A DNA stretch of 64,000 nucleotides from Ursus arctos (Eukaryota > Chordata > Mammalia > Carnivora > Ursidae). The stretch is taken from contig NC_079873.1 in assembly GCF_023065955.2 (NCBI RefSeq), positions 100,230,128 through 100,294,127 of the forward strand, in the 5' to 3' direction. Positions 21,350-33,568 of the stretch are shown here, piece after piece. Positions within the stretch are counted from its first letter, which is position 1; each line of letters starts with the position of its first letter. The position numbers were made by a program, and so were the translations under genes. The notes beneath the pieces are model-generated. The model saw nothing but the letters and a program-made list of their open reading frames with translations. It was not told the origin of the DNA and made no database searches.

Positions 21350-21877
21350 TTATTTCAAGCATGAAAGACTGCCAATGAAATTAAAATTATTTTTCTCCAT
21401 TAGAAAATAAGTATAGACCACATAAATCAGTATAAATGTTATACTGTACAGTTTTTCCCAGAGAGTACTTTAACAGTGTCATTTTTTACAGTGAATAATA
21501 CAACTCCTCTGACCCATTTCAATGTTGAGACACTGATTTACCTGTTAATACTTTAAGTCAATCAGAAATTTGTTTTTATCTACAGTAGGAAATAAAAGTC
21601 CAAGTAGAAACACAAACAATAACTTTAAAAAGAAAAATCAAATATCCCTCTGGGGACTGAATTCCCATTTCAAATACTGAAAATTCAGTATTTCTAGTTC
21701 ATACAAAATACATGAAATTTATGTAAAATTTTATATAAATTTTATATAAAATTATTACATTTCCAGGTCTGAAATTACTTCTTGGTACCTATCATGTCAA
21801 TCTTTCAAAATGAAGCCATGCATTTTGAGGTTTATGTATAATCCATTAAAGGTATACTTTTAATTATGCTTAAAAAC
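21350..21877. other. Unique DNA, no gene seen
   Basis: AT-rich, with a local AAATTTTATATAAATTTTAT repeat near 21726-21750. No recognised element or gene. Confidence 0.5.
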
Positions 21878-21886
21878 AGAGGAATA

Positions 21887-22982
21887 GAGTCCGGTTCCAA
21901 GATGGTGGAGGAGCAGGAGACCTAAAGTTCGTCTGGTTCCAGGAATTCAGCAAGAGAGCTACCAAACCATTCTGAATACCTATGAACGCAACTGGAGAAT
22001 GAAGAAAAGAGTAGCAGAAACACTATGAACAGAAAAGCGACCACTTTCTGCAAGGAGGAGAAAAGATGGTGGAGGAGTAGGGGACCCCTTTCTCAGCTGG
22101 TCCCCTGAGTCGAGCTGGATATCTACCGGACCATCGTGAAAACCCAGGGAATCAGCCTAAGACGCAGGAAGATACATCTGGATCTCCACAAATAAACATC
22201 TCCAGTGCTTAATATTGAGGTATGAAGTGGGGAGCCGTGAATCTGTGCACAGATATCAGAAGATAAATGGAGGGGGGAGGGAGCTGACGTGCTCGGGTGC
22301 CAGGAAGCAGTAGCCACTTGCACAGGGGAGTGGGCCAGACTTGCGGACCAACGCCAGCAAGAGAGCAGACTGAGAACGTGAGCCTGGGAACACGTGTGTG
22401 ACCAGACTGAAAACCGGAGCTCCAGAACGCACACGAACCACATTGAAACAGGGAGCTCAGGAGCGCGTACAGGAACCAGGGGTGGCTGGTGGTGTTAGAA
22501 GCACAAAGGACAGAGACGTAATGGCCCTGGAAGTGAGTGCTGGGAGAGCGGCTGTGGGGCACACGACCTGGGATGTTGCAGGGTTTTTAGGAACACCGAC
22601 AGAAACAGAGTTAAAATGGACAAGAGAGCTCAGTGGAGAGCGGACTGCGATCTCTCTGTTCTGAGACAGAGGCTAGGATACCGCCACTGCTGCTCTGAAT
22701 CTCAGAAGAGTCACAGAAAACCACCAGGGAAAGCTGCCAGAGAGCAAAAGCCTGGAAATACCAGCTCACATTGTGCCCATCCCCATCCCCCCTTTCAGGG
22801 GAAGGGCGAATCTACCCAAACAGGGTTGCCTGATTATCAGCATGACAGGCCCCTCCCCCAGAAGGCAGGCTGAAAAATTAAGAAGTCCATAATCCTAAGG
22901 TCCCTATAAAACAAGTGCACACTGCCTGGGTCCTGGTCAATAATTTGGGCTCCAGGAATCCCTGCAACCTGTCCTCATCAGA
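21887..22982 (+). promoter_or_regulatory. L1 5' UTR, apparently a fusion of two types
   Basis: The first ~170 bases begin CCAAGATGGTGGAGGAGCAG and continue with TTCGTCTGGTTCCAGGAATT and AAAGCGACCACTTTCTGCAA. Then a second block starts with AAGATGGTGGAGGAGTAGGG (about 22062-22082) and CTCAGCTGGTCCCCTGAGTC. Each block begins with the AAGATGG text that normally marks the L1 5' end. The region is GC-richer than its flanks. By analogy it contains the internal promoter. Overlapping open frames occur on both strands (e.g. plus 22398-22664, minus 22209-22562), without recognisable domains. Confidence 0.65.
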
Positions 22983-23885
22983 ATGACGAGGAGGAGAAAT
23001 CTCCCTTAGCATAGAAAAGATAATGAGTCTGTGGCCTCTGCCACCGAACTGATAGATATGGATATAACCAAATTGTTAGAAATGGAGTTCAGAGTAACAA
23101 TGGTCAAGATGATGTGTAGGCTTGAAAAAAAATATTAAAGAAAATATTAACGAGAATATAGAATCTCTAAGGGCAGAAATGAGAGTGAATCTGTCAGAAA
23201 TTAAAAATGCTATGAATCAAATGCAGTCTAAACTAGACGCTCTGACGGCCAGGGTAAATGAGGCAGAAGAAAGAATTAGTGAATTGGAGGATGGGATGGT
23301 AGAAGAGAAAGTTAAAACAGAAACTTGGCTCAAAAAAAACCCAATCTCAAGAATGTAGATTACAGGAGATTACTGACACAATGAAACGTTCCAATGTCAG
23401 AATCATTGGCATCACCGAGGGGGTGGAGAAAGAGAGAGGTCTAGAAGAGATATTTGAACAAATTGTAGCTGAGAACTTCCCTAATCTGACAAAGGAAACA
23501 AGCATTCATGTCAAAAAGGAGAGAGGACCCCTCCGAAGATCAATGACAACACACCTACACCACTTCACATCATAGTTCAATTCACAAATATTAGATCCAA
23601 GGATACAGTATTGAAAGTGGCCAAGGGGAAGAAAATCCTTACGTACAGAGGGGAAAATATCAGAATAACATCAGACCTGTCTACAGAGACCTGGCAAGCT
23701 AGGAAGGGTTGGCAGTGTATTTTCAAAGCTCTATCTGAGAAGAACATGCAGCCAAGGATCCTTTATCCAACAAGATGTCATTCAGAATTGATGGAGAGAT
23801 AAGGACCTTCCAGGATCAGCAGAAACTGAAGGAATTTGTAACCACCAAGCCAGCCCTACATGAGATACTAAGGTGGGTTCTATAA
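22983..23885 (+). pseudogene. L1 ORF1 pseudogene (RNA-binding protein)
   Basis: ORF1 protein forms coiled-coil trimers that coat L1 RNA in cytoplasmic particles. The start ATGACGAGGAGGAGAAAT (MTRRRN) at 22983 is canonical, but a stop follows within a few codons. An open stretch at 23122-23358 carries a heptad-rich coiled coil (NAMNQMQSKLDALTARVNEA). The RRM core NVRIIGITEGVEKERGLEEI starts at about 23393, with FPNLTKE further on. The C-terminal domain (ITSDLSTETWQARKGWQCIF; MQPRILYPTR) is at 23650-23780, and the final RWVL-stop is at 23883-23885. The domains lie in different frames, so the gene is dead. Confidence 0.85.
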
Positions 23886-23957
23886 AAGTAAAAAGACCCC
23901 AAGAGTGATACAGAACAGAAATTTACAATCTATAGAAACAAAGACTTCACAGGCAAC

Positions 23958-26900
23958 ATGACATCATTAAAATCATATCTCTCAATAATCACTCTCAATG
24001 TCAATGGCCTAAATGCTCCCATAAAACACCGCAGGGTTGCAGATTTGATAAAAAGACTTGACCCATCCATTTGCTGTCTACAAGAGACTCATCTTGAATC
24101 TAAAGATACATCCAGACTGAAAGTGAAGGGATGGAAAACCAGTTTTCATGCCAATAGACCTCAAAAGAAAGCTGGGGTAGCAATTCTCATAACAGACAGA
24201 TTAGATTTTAAACTAAAGACAGCAGTTAGAGATACAGAAGGGAACTATATTATTCTTAAAGGATGTATCCAACAAGAGGATCTAACAATTATAAATATCT
24301 ATGCCCCCAACAGGGGAGCAGCTAGATACACAAGCCAACTCTTAAGCAGAATAAGGAGACATATAGATAATAATACCTTAATAGTAGGGGACCTCAACAA
24401 TCCACTATCAGCAATAGATAGATCACCTAAGCAGAAAATCAACAACGAAACAAGAGCTTTGAATGACATACTGGACCAGAAGGACCTCATAGATATATAT
24501 AGAACACTACACCCCAGAACAACAGAATACTCATTCTTTTTGAATGCACATGGAACTTTCTCCAGAATAGACCATATACTGGGTCACAAAAATGGTCTCA
24601 ATGGATACCAAAAGACTGAGATTATTCCCTGCATATTCTCAGACCACAATGCTTTGAAACTGGAACTCAAACACATGGAAAAATTTGGAAGAAACTCAAA
24701 CACTTGGAAACTTAGGACCCTGCTGCTCAGTAATGATTGGGTAAACCAAGAAATTAAAAATAAGTTTAAACAATTTATGGAGACCAATGAAAATGAAAAC
24801 ACATTGTTCCAAAACCTATGGGACACTGCAAAGGTGGTCCTAAGGGGAAAATACACAGCCATCCAAGCCTCACTCAAAAGAATAGAAAAATCTAAAATGC
24901 AGTTTTTTGTATTCTCACCTCAAGAAGCTGGAGCTGGAACAGAAGAACAAGTCTAACCCATGCACAAGAAGGCAGGTGATCAAGATTAGAGCAGAGATCA
25001 ATGAATTAGAAACCAGGAGCACAGTAGAGCAGATCAACAGAACTGGAAGCTGGTTCTTTGAGAGAATAAATTAGATTGATAAGCCACTGGCCAGACTTAT
25101 TGAAAAGAATAGAGAAAGGACCCAAATTAATAAAATTATTAATGAAAAGGGAGAAATCACAACCAACACCAATGAAAGAGGAAGGATCATTAGAAACTTT
25201 TATCAACAGCTTTATGCCAATAAATTAAACAACCTGGAAGAATTGGATACCTTCCTGGAAACCTATAAACTACCAAGACTGAAAAGAGAAGAAACTGATT
25301 TTTTAAACAGACCAATTAACTATGAAGAGATTGAAGCAGTGATCAAACACCTCCCCAAAAACAAGAGTCCAGGGCCGGACAGATTCCCCGGGGAATTCTA
25401 CCAAACTTCAAGGAAGAAATAATACCTATTCTCCTGAAGCTGTTTCAAAAAATAGAAACAGAAGGAAAACTACCAAACTCATTCTATGAGGCCAGTATCA
25501 CCTTGATCCCCAAACCAGGGAACAGCCCCATCATAAAGGAGAATTACAGACCAAATCCCTGATGAATATCGACAGCAAAATTCTCAACAAGATCCTAGCT
25601 AATAGGATCCAACAGTACATTAAATGGATTATCCATCAAGACCAAGTGGGATTCATCCTTGGGATGCAAGGGTGGTTCAACATTCGCAAATTGATCAGTG
25701 GGATAGATCATATCAACCAGAAAAGTGTCAAGAACCTCATGATCCTCTCAATTGATGCAGAAAAAGGATTTGACAAAATACAGCATCTTTTCATGATTAA
25801 AACCCTTCAGGGTGTAGGGATAGAGGGTACATTCTTCAATTTCATAAAAACCATCTATAAAAACCCTACAGCGAATATCATTCTTAATGGGGAAAACTGA
25901 ATGCCTTTCTCTTAAAATCAGGAACATGACAAGGATGCCCAGTCTCACCATTATTATTCAACATAGTACTAGAAGTCCTTGCAACAGCAATCAGACAACA
26001 AAAAGGGATAAAGGGTATCCAAATTGCAAAGAAGAAGTCAAACTGTCTCTCTTCGCTGATGACATGATCCTCTATATAGAAAACTCAAAAGACTCCACCC
26101 CCAAACTACTAGAACTTATAGAGCAATTCAGTAATGCGGCGGGATACAAAATCAATGCTCACAAATCAGTTGCATTTCTATAAACGAACAATGAGACTGA
26201 AGAAAGAGAAATTAGGGAATCCATTCCATTTACAATAGCACCAAAAATCATATGTTAACTCAGAATTAACTTAACCAGAGCCACAAAGGACCTATATTCT
26301 AGAAAGTACAAATCACTTTTGAAAGACATTGAAGAAGACACAAAAAGATGGAAAAATATTCCATGCTCATGGATCAGAAGAATAAACATAGTTAAAATGT
26401 CTATGCTACCCAGAGCAATCTACACTTTCAATGCCATCCCGATCAAAATACCAATGACATTTTTTAAAGAACTGGAACAAACAGCCCTTAAATTTGTGTG
26501 GAACCAGAAAAGGCCTCGAATCACCAAGGTATTGTTGAAAAGAAGAAAGAAAGCTGGGGGCATCATGTTGCCAGATTTCAAGCTATAGTACAAAGCTGGA
26601 ACGCAGCATGGTACTGGTACAAAAACAGACACATAGACCAATGGAACAGAAAAAAGAACCCAGAAATGGACCCTCGGCTCTTTGGGCAACTAATCTTTGA
26701 CAAAGCAGGAAAAAATGTCCAGTGGAAAAAAGACTCTCTTCAACAAATGGTGCTGGGAAAATTGGACAACTATATGCAAAAGAATGAAACTTGACCACTT
26801 TCTCACACCATACACAAAGATAAACTGCAAATGGTGAAAGACCTTGATGTGAGACAGGAATCCATCAAAATCATAGAGGAGAACATAGGCTGTAACCTCC

Positions 26901-27773
26901 TTGACATTGGCCACGGCAACTTCTTCCATGACACATGTCCAAAAGCAAGAGAAACAAAAGAAGAAATGAACTTGTGGGATTTCATCAAAATACAAAATTT
27001 CTGCACAGCAAAGGAAAAAGAATTATCAAAACAAAGAGGTAACCAACAGAATGGGAGAAAATATTTGCAAATGACACTACAGATCAAAGGCTGGTATCCA
27101 AGATCTATAAAGAACATCTCAAACTCAATACATGAGAAACAAATTGTCAAATCAAAAAATGGGCAGAAGATATGAATAGACACTTTTCCAATGAAGTCAT
27201 ACAAATGGCTAAAAGACACATGAAAAAATTTTCAAAATCATTATTCATCACAGAAATTCAAATCAAATCCACATTGAGATACCACCTTACACCAGTTAGA
27301 ATGGCAAAAATTGACAAGGTAGGAACAACAAATGTTGGAGAGGATGTGGAGAAAGGAGATCCCTCTTACACTGTTGGTGGGAATGCAAGTTGGTACAGAC
27401 ACTTTGGAAAACAGTTTGGAGGTCCCTTAAAAAGTTAAAAATTGAGCTACCCTATGATCCATTAATTGTACTACTGGGTATTTACCCCAAAGATACAGAC
27501 GTAGTGAAGAGAAGGGCCATATGCACCCCAATGTTCATAGCAGCATTGTCCACACTAGCTAAATTGTGGAAGGAGGCTAGATGCCCTTCAACAGATGACT
27601 GGATTAAGAAGATGTGGTCCATATATACAATGGAATATTACTTAACCATCAGAAAGAACGATTACCCAACATTTGCTGCAGTATGGACGGCACTGGAGGA
27701 GATAATGCTAAGTGAAATAAGTCAAGCAGAGAAAGGCAATTATCATATAGTTTCTCTACGTTATGGAACATAA
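23958..27773 (+). pseudogene. L1 ORF2 pseudogene (endonuclease/reverse transcriptase)
   Basis: The ATG at 23958 opens a 332-codon frame holding the whole AP-like endonuclease. Visible catalytic landmarks are LNVNGLN (Asn), CCLQETHLE (Glu), NIYAPN, GDLNNP (Asp and Asn kept, though the usual Phe is Leu), SRIDHILG (Asp) and FSDHNALKLEL (Asp-His). The frame is lost at about 24900. Reverse-transcriptase text follows in pieces, including an intact [16 protein letters not shown] at about 26058-26105. The C-terminal region is visible as the open stretches at 26831-27175 and 27390-27773, ending SLRYGT-stop. Endonuclease residues look preserved, but the full-length protein cannot be made. Confidence 0.92.
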
Positions 27774-28060
27774 GAAATAGGAAGATCGGTAGGAGAAGGA
27801 AGGGATGAATGAAAGGGGGTGAACAGAAGGGGGAATGAACCATGAGAGACTGGACTCTGGGAAACAAACTGAGGGTTTCAGAGGGGAAGGGGGTGGGGGA
27901 TTGGGATAGGCCAGTGATGGGTATTAAGGAGGGCACACATTGCATGGTGCACTGGGTGTTATACACAAATGATGAATTATGGAATATTGCATCAAAAACT
28001 GGGGATGTACTGTATGGTGACTAATATAACAAAATAAAAATTATTAAAAAGGAAGAGAGG

Positions 28061-28258
28061 GGGGCGCCTGGGTGGCACAGTCGTTAAGCTTCTGCCTTCG
28101 GCTCAGGGCGTGATCCCAGCATTCTGGGATCGAGCCCCACATCAGGCTTCTCCGCTAGGAGCCTGCTTCTTCCTCTCCCACTCCCCCTGCTTGTGTTCCC
28201 TCTCTCGCTGGCTGTCTCTCTCTGTCAAATAAATAAAATCTTTAAAAAAAAAAAAAAA
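28061..28258 (+). mobile_element. Young Can-SINE, plus strand, at the L1 tail
   Basis: Head GGGGCGCCTGGGTGGCACAG, then TCTGCCTTCGGCTCAGGGCG, CCCACTCCCCCTGCTTGTG, TCTCTGTCAAATAAATAAA and a poly-A tail. Identical flanks GGAAGAGAGG at 28051-28060 and 28259-28268 are its TSD. It is the closest copy here to an arctoid (bear-like) consensus and supports the proposed host group. It landed at the 3' end of the preceding L1 and separated that L1 from its right flank. Confidence 0.96.
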
Positions 28259-28272
28259 GGAAGAGAGGAATA

Positions 28273-31200
28273 AACCAGAAGTAAATAACTGATCAAATAA
28301 GCATAAGTAGTTCAATCCAGTATCACGAACAAGAAGTTATACTTTATTATCTGCTTGGTCAGATTTGTACAAATATTTATCAGTTTTAAATTACCAAAAT
28401 TCTATAAACTCTGTCAAAATATTTTTGAATCATTGCTAGCAAATGAATATTGTCTCTACATTTTCCTATAAAGAACTGATTTCAGATTAAGTGATGTGAA
28501 CTGCTTAAATTGTGTTCTGCTGTCAGATTTTAACAAAGATATCTTTTGGTAGTATATCAAGTGTCACAGATCACAGATGTACTTAAATCAAGCTGCTTTA
28601 TATCACTATGGTATGCACACACAAACCCAACAAATGATTATTTAGAAAGACTGACCAGATTGATTGTAAGTATAACTTAACTAGACCTTGTATATTATAT
28701 ACTATGATGTCTAAAATTTAGATAGTATTTATTATTTACTACTTCAAGACTATTTAGGGTTGATAGAAGATAGATGGATGCGTAGCTAGATAGACATCTG
28801 TGAGCACTATATAGACATTAAAATTTTAGGAAGATTTACTTCTCTTTTGACAGTTCAATATTCACAATTAGTGGCTTTCAGTTTGTTAATATTTTAGTTA
28901 GTCAAAATTTTGATACTAGTCAACCTAACTTTTCTGAGTATTTCATGTGGAAATTCCCTGCATTTTATAGCACTTTATGTTTCTCAAAACTCGTTCAAAT
29001 TCATTATCCCATTTGATCATCCCTGGTAATATATGATAGCTAGTAGCATAATTATTTACATGAGAAGAAACTAAGGCCACTGTTCATCAGACAACTGGAA
29101 CCAGAATCCAGGACTCTTGACTCTTGGTTAGTTTTCTGTTCTTCACTGGGCATTGTATTCTTTTTTTTACTTATATAACACCTTACATCTGCAAGTCATT
29201 TCAGGAAAATATTTACAACTTAATTTATTTATACATGCTAGATTTATACAACTATATTATATATTTCTTAAGTATGTATCTCGTATCAATTACATATCCC
29301 CCAACCATGCCCTGATGCCTTTCTATCCACTGCACAGAGTATATCTGGAAAAATATCTCATTGACTTGAATATATTTATTCTTCTACTAAATGATTAATT
29401 TGGAATAAAGGTTTTAAATATCCTAATACTAGACTTAGCCTCAGTGCCAGATGTTGTAGCTTATAATTTGTCCTAATTCTAGAGTTTAAACCAGAACGTT
29501 ATGTACCCTGAATTATCAGTGAGAATTAGTGGACTCCCATATCTATAAGAAGTAAGCTATTTTTTTTAATACTTAGAAGTTTCAACAGTAAGGGCATATT
29601 TACTATCTTCAAATCCCTAAGTGTATTGTTATTTAGTCATGTAGCATAGGACTAATAAGAACACAAGGGGAATAGCTAGCATATTATCATTGTAGATATG
29701 CAATGCAGATGCTATTTGCAACACATGAACAAGTAGAATATTGATTTATATTTATTATCCAAATGGGTAGTACATGGTAAAATAGTTACGACTTGTCACT
29801 CCATGGTATTATCCTTTTCAGTATTGCTATGTGCCTTGATGTGAAGATGTTTTTCAAAAGTAACAGGTAACAATGCAATTCAGAATATTTTTAAGTACTG
29901 AATTTATTATTGTTTTCCATTTAGAGCATTGACACAGCTCTGTGAGATTATGTGAATGTAACTAAGTACACTTATCTAGCAGTGACATTTTCTCTGGCCT
30001 TGAGGAAATAATTACTTAGTATATATAGGGAAACTTATAAATTTGTTAAGTATTTTGAAGTAAATATCTTTGTGGATGTATATAAAAACAAGTGTTGCAC
30101 TATTGGAATTTAATGTTTACTAACAGTAACACAAGGACGTAACATTGGCTGTAAGAGCTTCCCAGACATCTCATTATCCTTGAACTAACCAGTGTGGATT
30201 ACCCATGTAGCTATTAAACTTTCTGGAAACCATTTTTATTCCTAGGCTTTATTCCAAACTTTCCTGGAGGGGTAAGTGAGCTTAGATAGCTGAGCAAGAG
30301 ATATGCACTGGAAGGAAGAAGGGTTATTTTCAAAAGTTCTCCCTAGAGGCCAGAATTGAAGCTGAGATCTCAGTGCATGATATATTTTCAATTAATGTCA
30401 ATAGAAACTCAAATGGTAGATGTGCCCAAATAGTCCACAACATGGAGTTGATAATATTCCAGGAGATTTGCTAAATACAAAGCTGTCATATTATCTATTT
30501 GCAGGGACAACACACTCCCAAACAATTTTAAGTACAATGTGATTTAGAATAACATCTAACATTTGGCAAATGTTGAAATCTCTGAACTTACGGTGTTCTC
30601 CTAGTCTAGAGAACTGTGTTGCTAGTACAGATTAGGCAGCTTGCTTTAGATTCAAGTAAAAATGCAAATAACTGGCTGAGTTCATGAGGAAATACAGACA
30701 CACCTGTACCTCTGCAAAATATTTGCTTTGTGAAAGCTGGAAATTGCCTTTTGTGACAGGAAACTCCATGCTGCTTGCTCAGCTTCATTGTTGAGCCTTC
30801 TTCCTTGGCATAGGAGAAGTGGAATTCTGGGTCTGATGAGTTTAGGGATTCAGCACACACCAAAAGAACAAAACAGTTTCATCTGGTTCAGGCAGCTATT
30901 AATATATGGTATCTTCTAAACATGAATCTGTAATAAGACCAAATGGAATGATTCCTGCCATTCTCAAATTTTTCCTTTATTCCCTCCCTTCTGCTCCCAC
31001 CACTATCAATTTTGAGGGGAGGATTCCATAAAATGTATATATAATTGTGATACATGACTTGTGGGATGCTGAAGGGACACATTCCTGTGCCAACAATCTG
31101 TTTAGATCAAGTATCTTGCAGCCACTTTGTTTATAAACAATTCAGTTTAATTATTATAAACTCAAAACTCTTCTAGGTACTCTAGGAAATATAAAATGTG

Positions 31201-31615
31201 AGAGAAATGGATCTGTCTTCTAGTAAGAGGAAACTCACTGGAAGATAACATACACCCACATGGTAAGAATTCTTGATGTCTGTTTGAGATTTTTTTAATG
31301 ATTAAGGTGAATATCAGTTACAGCTGATTTAACAATTTCTAAAATTTCTCTTTGTCTCTGTTTCTTTCTATTTATGTATCTCTGCATATATATATTTCTT
31401 ACATTGGTTCCTTGTATTGGTTTTCTAATCCGATTATATTTCAAGACACTAATGACTTTATTTTCAGAGATAAAGATGATACTGGACATTGATAGTTCTT
31501 GGTGTGATGTGGCAAGAGATATGCAAAATAGCACTATTGGATAATCTTAATAAAATACTTATAAAAAGTAAAGTTCTGGTTGACTACTTATTTGATACCT
31601 TAAAATATTTTTGTC
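28273..31615. other. Mostly unique DNA, no gene seen
   Basis: About 3.3 kb of AT-rich sequence with no convincing exon or young repeat. A MIR-like relic lies at about 28955-29135. Open frames up to 85 codons (e.g. minus strand 30606-30863) have no recognisable domain, and I see no splice context that supports them. Confidence 0.5.
28955..29135 (-). mobile_element. MIR-like tRNA-derived SINE relic
   Basis: The plus strand shows TCATTATCCCATTTGATCAT, then TACATGAGAAGAAACTAAGG and GAACCAGAATCCAGGACTCT. These are the complement of a MIR core and its A/B-box end, in the right order but heavily diverged. Confidence 0.55.
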
Positions 31616-31621
31616 AAACTA

Positions 31622-32780
31622 ATGAATATCAATGAGATGGGCTTGTTGCTACAGACTGCATTGGAGGGAGTAGTGGGGGAGGATGAATTCAGGGCTTCTA
31701 ATTCTCAGTTCAACTTCTACATAAATTACCTGAAATTTTCTATGTCTTCCTGGAAAGAAACCCTTATTTCCTGCAGTGAAATGTCTGAGATTGCTGAATA
31801 CAAAATTCAGAGAATCATCCTATGTGTGGATGATTTGAATCTCCAATTTTGTAAGATCTCATCTGTTAAAATAAGACATTAATTTGGAATTATGTGGATC
31901 CCAAAATTTGGAATGGAGACATATGGACAGGTCCTGATGAAGATGAGGATAATGAACCCTCAAATTCTGGGTTTTCTTTGTCAGTAGGACCAGCACTTCC
32001 ACACTGTCAGAGGAGTTTAACCCTGATTTGCCTAAGGACTTTTAATGGCCATCCCTGAGGTAGTTACCTTGTAATCACCTTGTAGATTCCCTTCAGGATC
32101 TATCCCAGATTTCCCTCTTCACTTCTAAACCTGTAATTAGACACAAGTCCCAGCAGATCCTGAAGGCTGAAGTACAACGTGAGACCCATGAGGAGGTGCA
32201 CTATACTCCAAAATAATGGCATGATTTTTTTTCAATTTACATAGAAAAATGGAGAACATGTTTGGGAATAGATATTAAGGATTTGGGATAATGGTGGAAG
32301 GAACATAAATTTGGATCAAGCTGTAATTATTACTATAGACTCACTAAGAATGTGTTCAATGTTGCAGCTCGAGGAGATAGAGGTCTCTAACAATCTGATT
32401 GATTAGGTGGCTGAAATATGGGCCAAAAAGTCCCTACACTAAATGAAATTGAAAGTCAAAATTTCCTTGATATACTGAAATGGAAAGTATCCAAAAACGA
32501 GGAGATTGGAATGTTAGGTGGATTTATTATGTAAAATCTTCATACTAACATCAGGAGGGTCCAGAGGATGCGCCTTTCTCTATAACTGTGCAAAATTAAT
32601 TTGTGAGGTGGGCCTCAGCATTGTTGAAGAACTCTGTGGTTGTTCTTTTCTGTAAGTCAGATATTACAGTGGGAACTGCTACCACTAAAGTAGGATGTTT
32701 AAATGCAATGGGGATAATTGGATCCTAAGGTGGCAGGAACCAAGTCACATTATGTAATTGCCAAAGGCAAGGTTGGTATG
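31622..32780 (+). pseudogene. ERV-L gag relic
   Basis: An 86-codon open stretch (31622-31882) is followed by broken frames containing text around 32115-32225 that resembles the central gag region of ERV-L, and the stretch near 32290-32390 continues it. Gag would form the capsid of the intracellular particle. There is no intact frame, and the N-terminal limit is a guess based on where open sequence begins. Assignment rests on the order relative to pro and pol and on the family resemblance of the middle part. Confidence 0.55.
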
Positions 32781-33209
32781 GTTATTATAATTGACAGTGA
32801 AGTCAAAGCAGTAGTAAGAATAGTCTGACTCACAGAAACCTATAGTGTTGGCTAGTTGATCATTATGTTCATAGAAGAGAAATATATAGGAATTTAACGA
32901 ATTATTTCTTGATCTGTATGAGCAAAAGAATTATAGGTCAAGTGAATGGGAGTCTAGCATTAATTACTAAAACAGAGATTCATGGTCCCTCAATCAATCC
33001 TGAGACTTGAGCCAGTGTAGAGACATAGAACCCCTTGAATGAAAAAAAAAAAAAAAGAACCCCTTGACTAAAGGGGAGCCTGGGTCCCCTTGAAGAAAGA
33101 CTCTAGTACACTACCAAAAATGTGTATTGTTAATTTTTATCTCAACTTTCCCTAAAAAGACCTACAACCTTTTCCCAGTGTGACTATGTATTGAGGAAAG
33201 GGAAATAAT

Positions 33210-33470
33210 CAGACTTATAGGGAATTAATGGACACTAGCTCTGAACTGATAGTAATTCCTGGAGACTCAAAATATCACTGTGGTCCACCACTCACATTAA
33301 GGGTTTATACAGGTCAGGTAATCAATGGAGCATCAGCTCAGGTCCATAATATTTTGGGTCCAGTGTGTCCCCCAACTGATTTGGTGGTAATTTTCCCAGT
33401 TCTAGAATGCATAAATGGAATAGGAATACTCAGCAACTGGCAGAATCCCCAAATTAGTTCCTGATCTGTG
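33210..33470 (+). pseudogene. ERV-L aspartic protease relic
   Basis: The open stretch at 33228-33464 begins MDTSSELIVIPGD, where D-T-S fits the D-T/S-G/S active site of a retroviral aspartic protease. The downstream hydrophobic text and a LECINGIGILSNW-like motif near its end fit the C-terminal ILG-type motif. Neighbouring frames are closed. A processing role for gag-pol is known for the family; this copy is dead. Confidence 0.65.
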
Positions 33471-33568
33471 GAGTATGGGTTGTAATGGCAAGAAAGCCCA
33501 AATGGAAGTTACTAGAAGTTCGTCTACCTAGGAAAATAGGGCTAAAAAAAAAAAGCAGTACCACATTC

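Larger units (their letters stand above)
21887..28050 (+). mobile_element. Near full-length carnivore L1, plus strand (6.16 kb)
   Basis: Complete layout: 5' UTR (21887-22982), ORF1 (22983-23885), spacer, ORF2 (23958-27773), 3' UTR and A-rich end near 28050. Nine-base flanks AGAGGAATA at 21878-21886 and 28264-28272 are a candidate TSD, the right copy lying beyond a later SINE. ORF1 and ORF2 contain stops and frameshifts, but the first 332 codons of ORF2 are open, so this is one of the younger long L1s in the window. Its 5' UTR looks chimeric, with a second start-like block at about 22065. Confidence 0.92.

Noticed and set aside
23958..24956. 332-codon frame as a host gene
   Set aside because: Its motifs (LNVNGLN, QETHLE, SDHNALKLEL) identify it as the endonuclease part of L1 ORF2, with L1 5' UTR, ORF1 and 3' UTR around it.
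30606..31082. Minus-strand frames of 64-85 codons in unique DNA
   Set aside because: No recognised domain, no clear start context or conservation information; the length is expected by chance in this much sequence.
31622..31882. 86-codon frame as a possible host exon
   Set aside because: Its position directly upstream of gag, pro and pol relics on the same strand fits the start of the ERV-L gag region better; no flanking splice signals convinced me.
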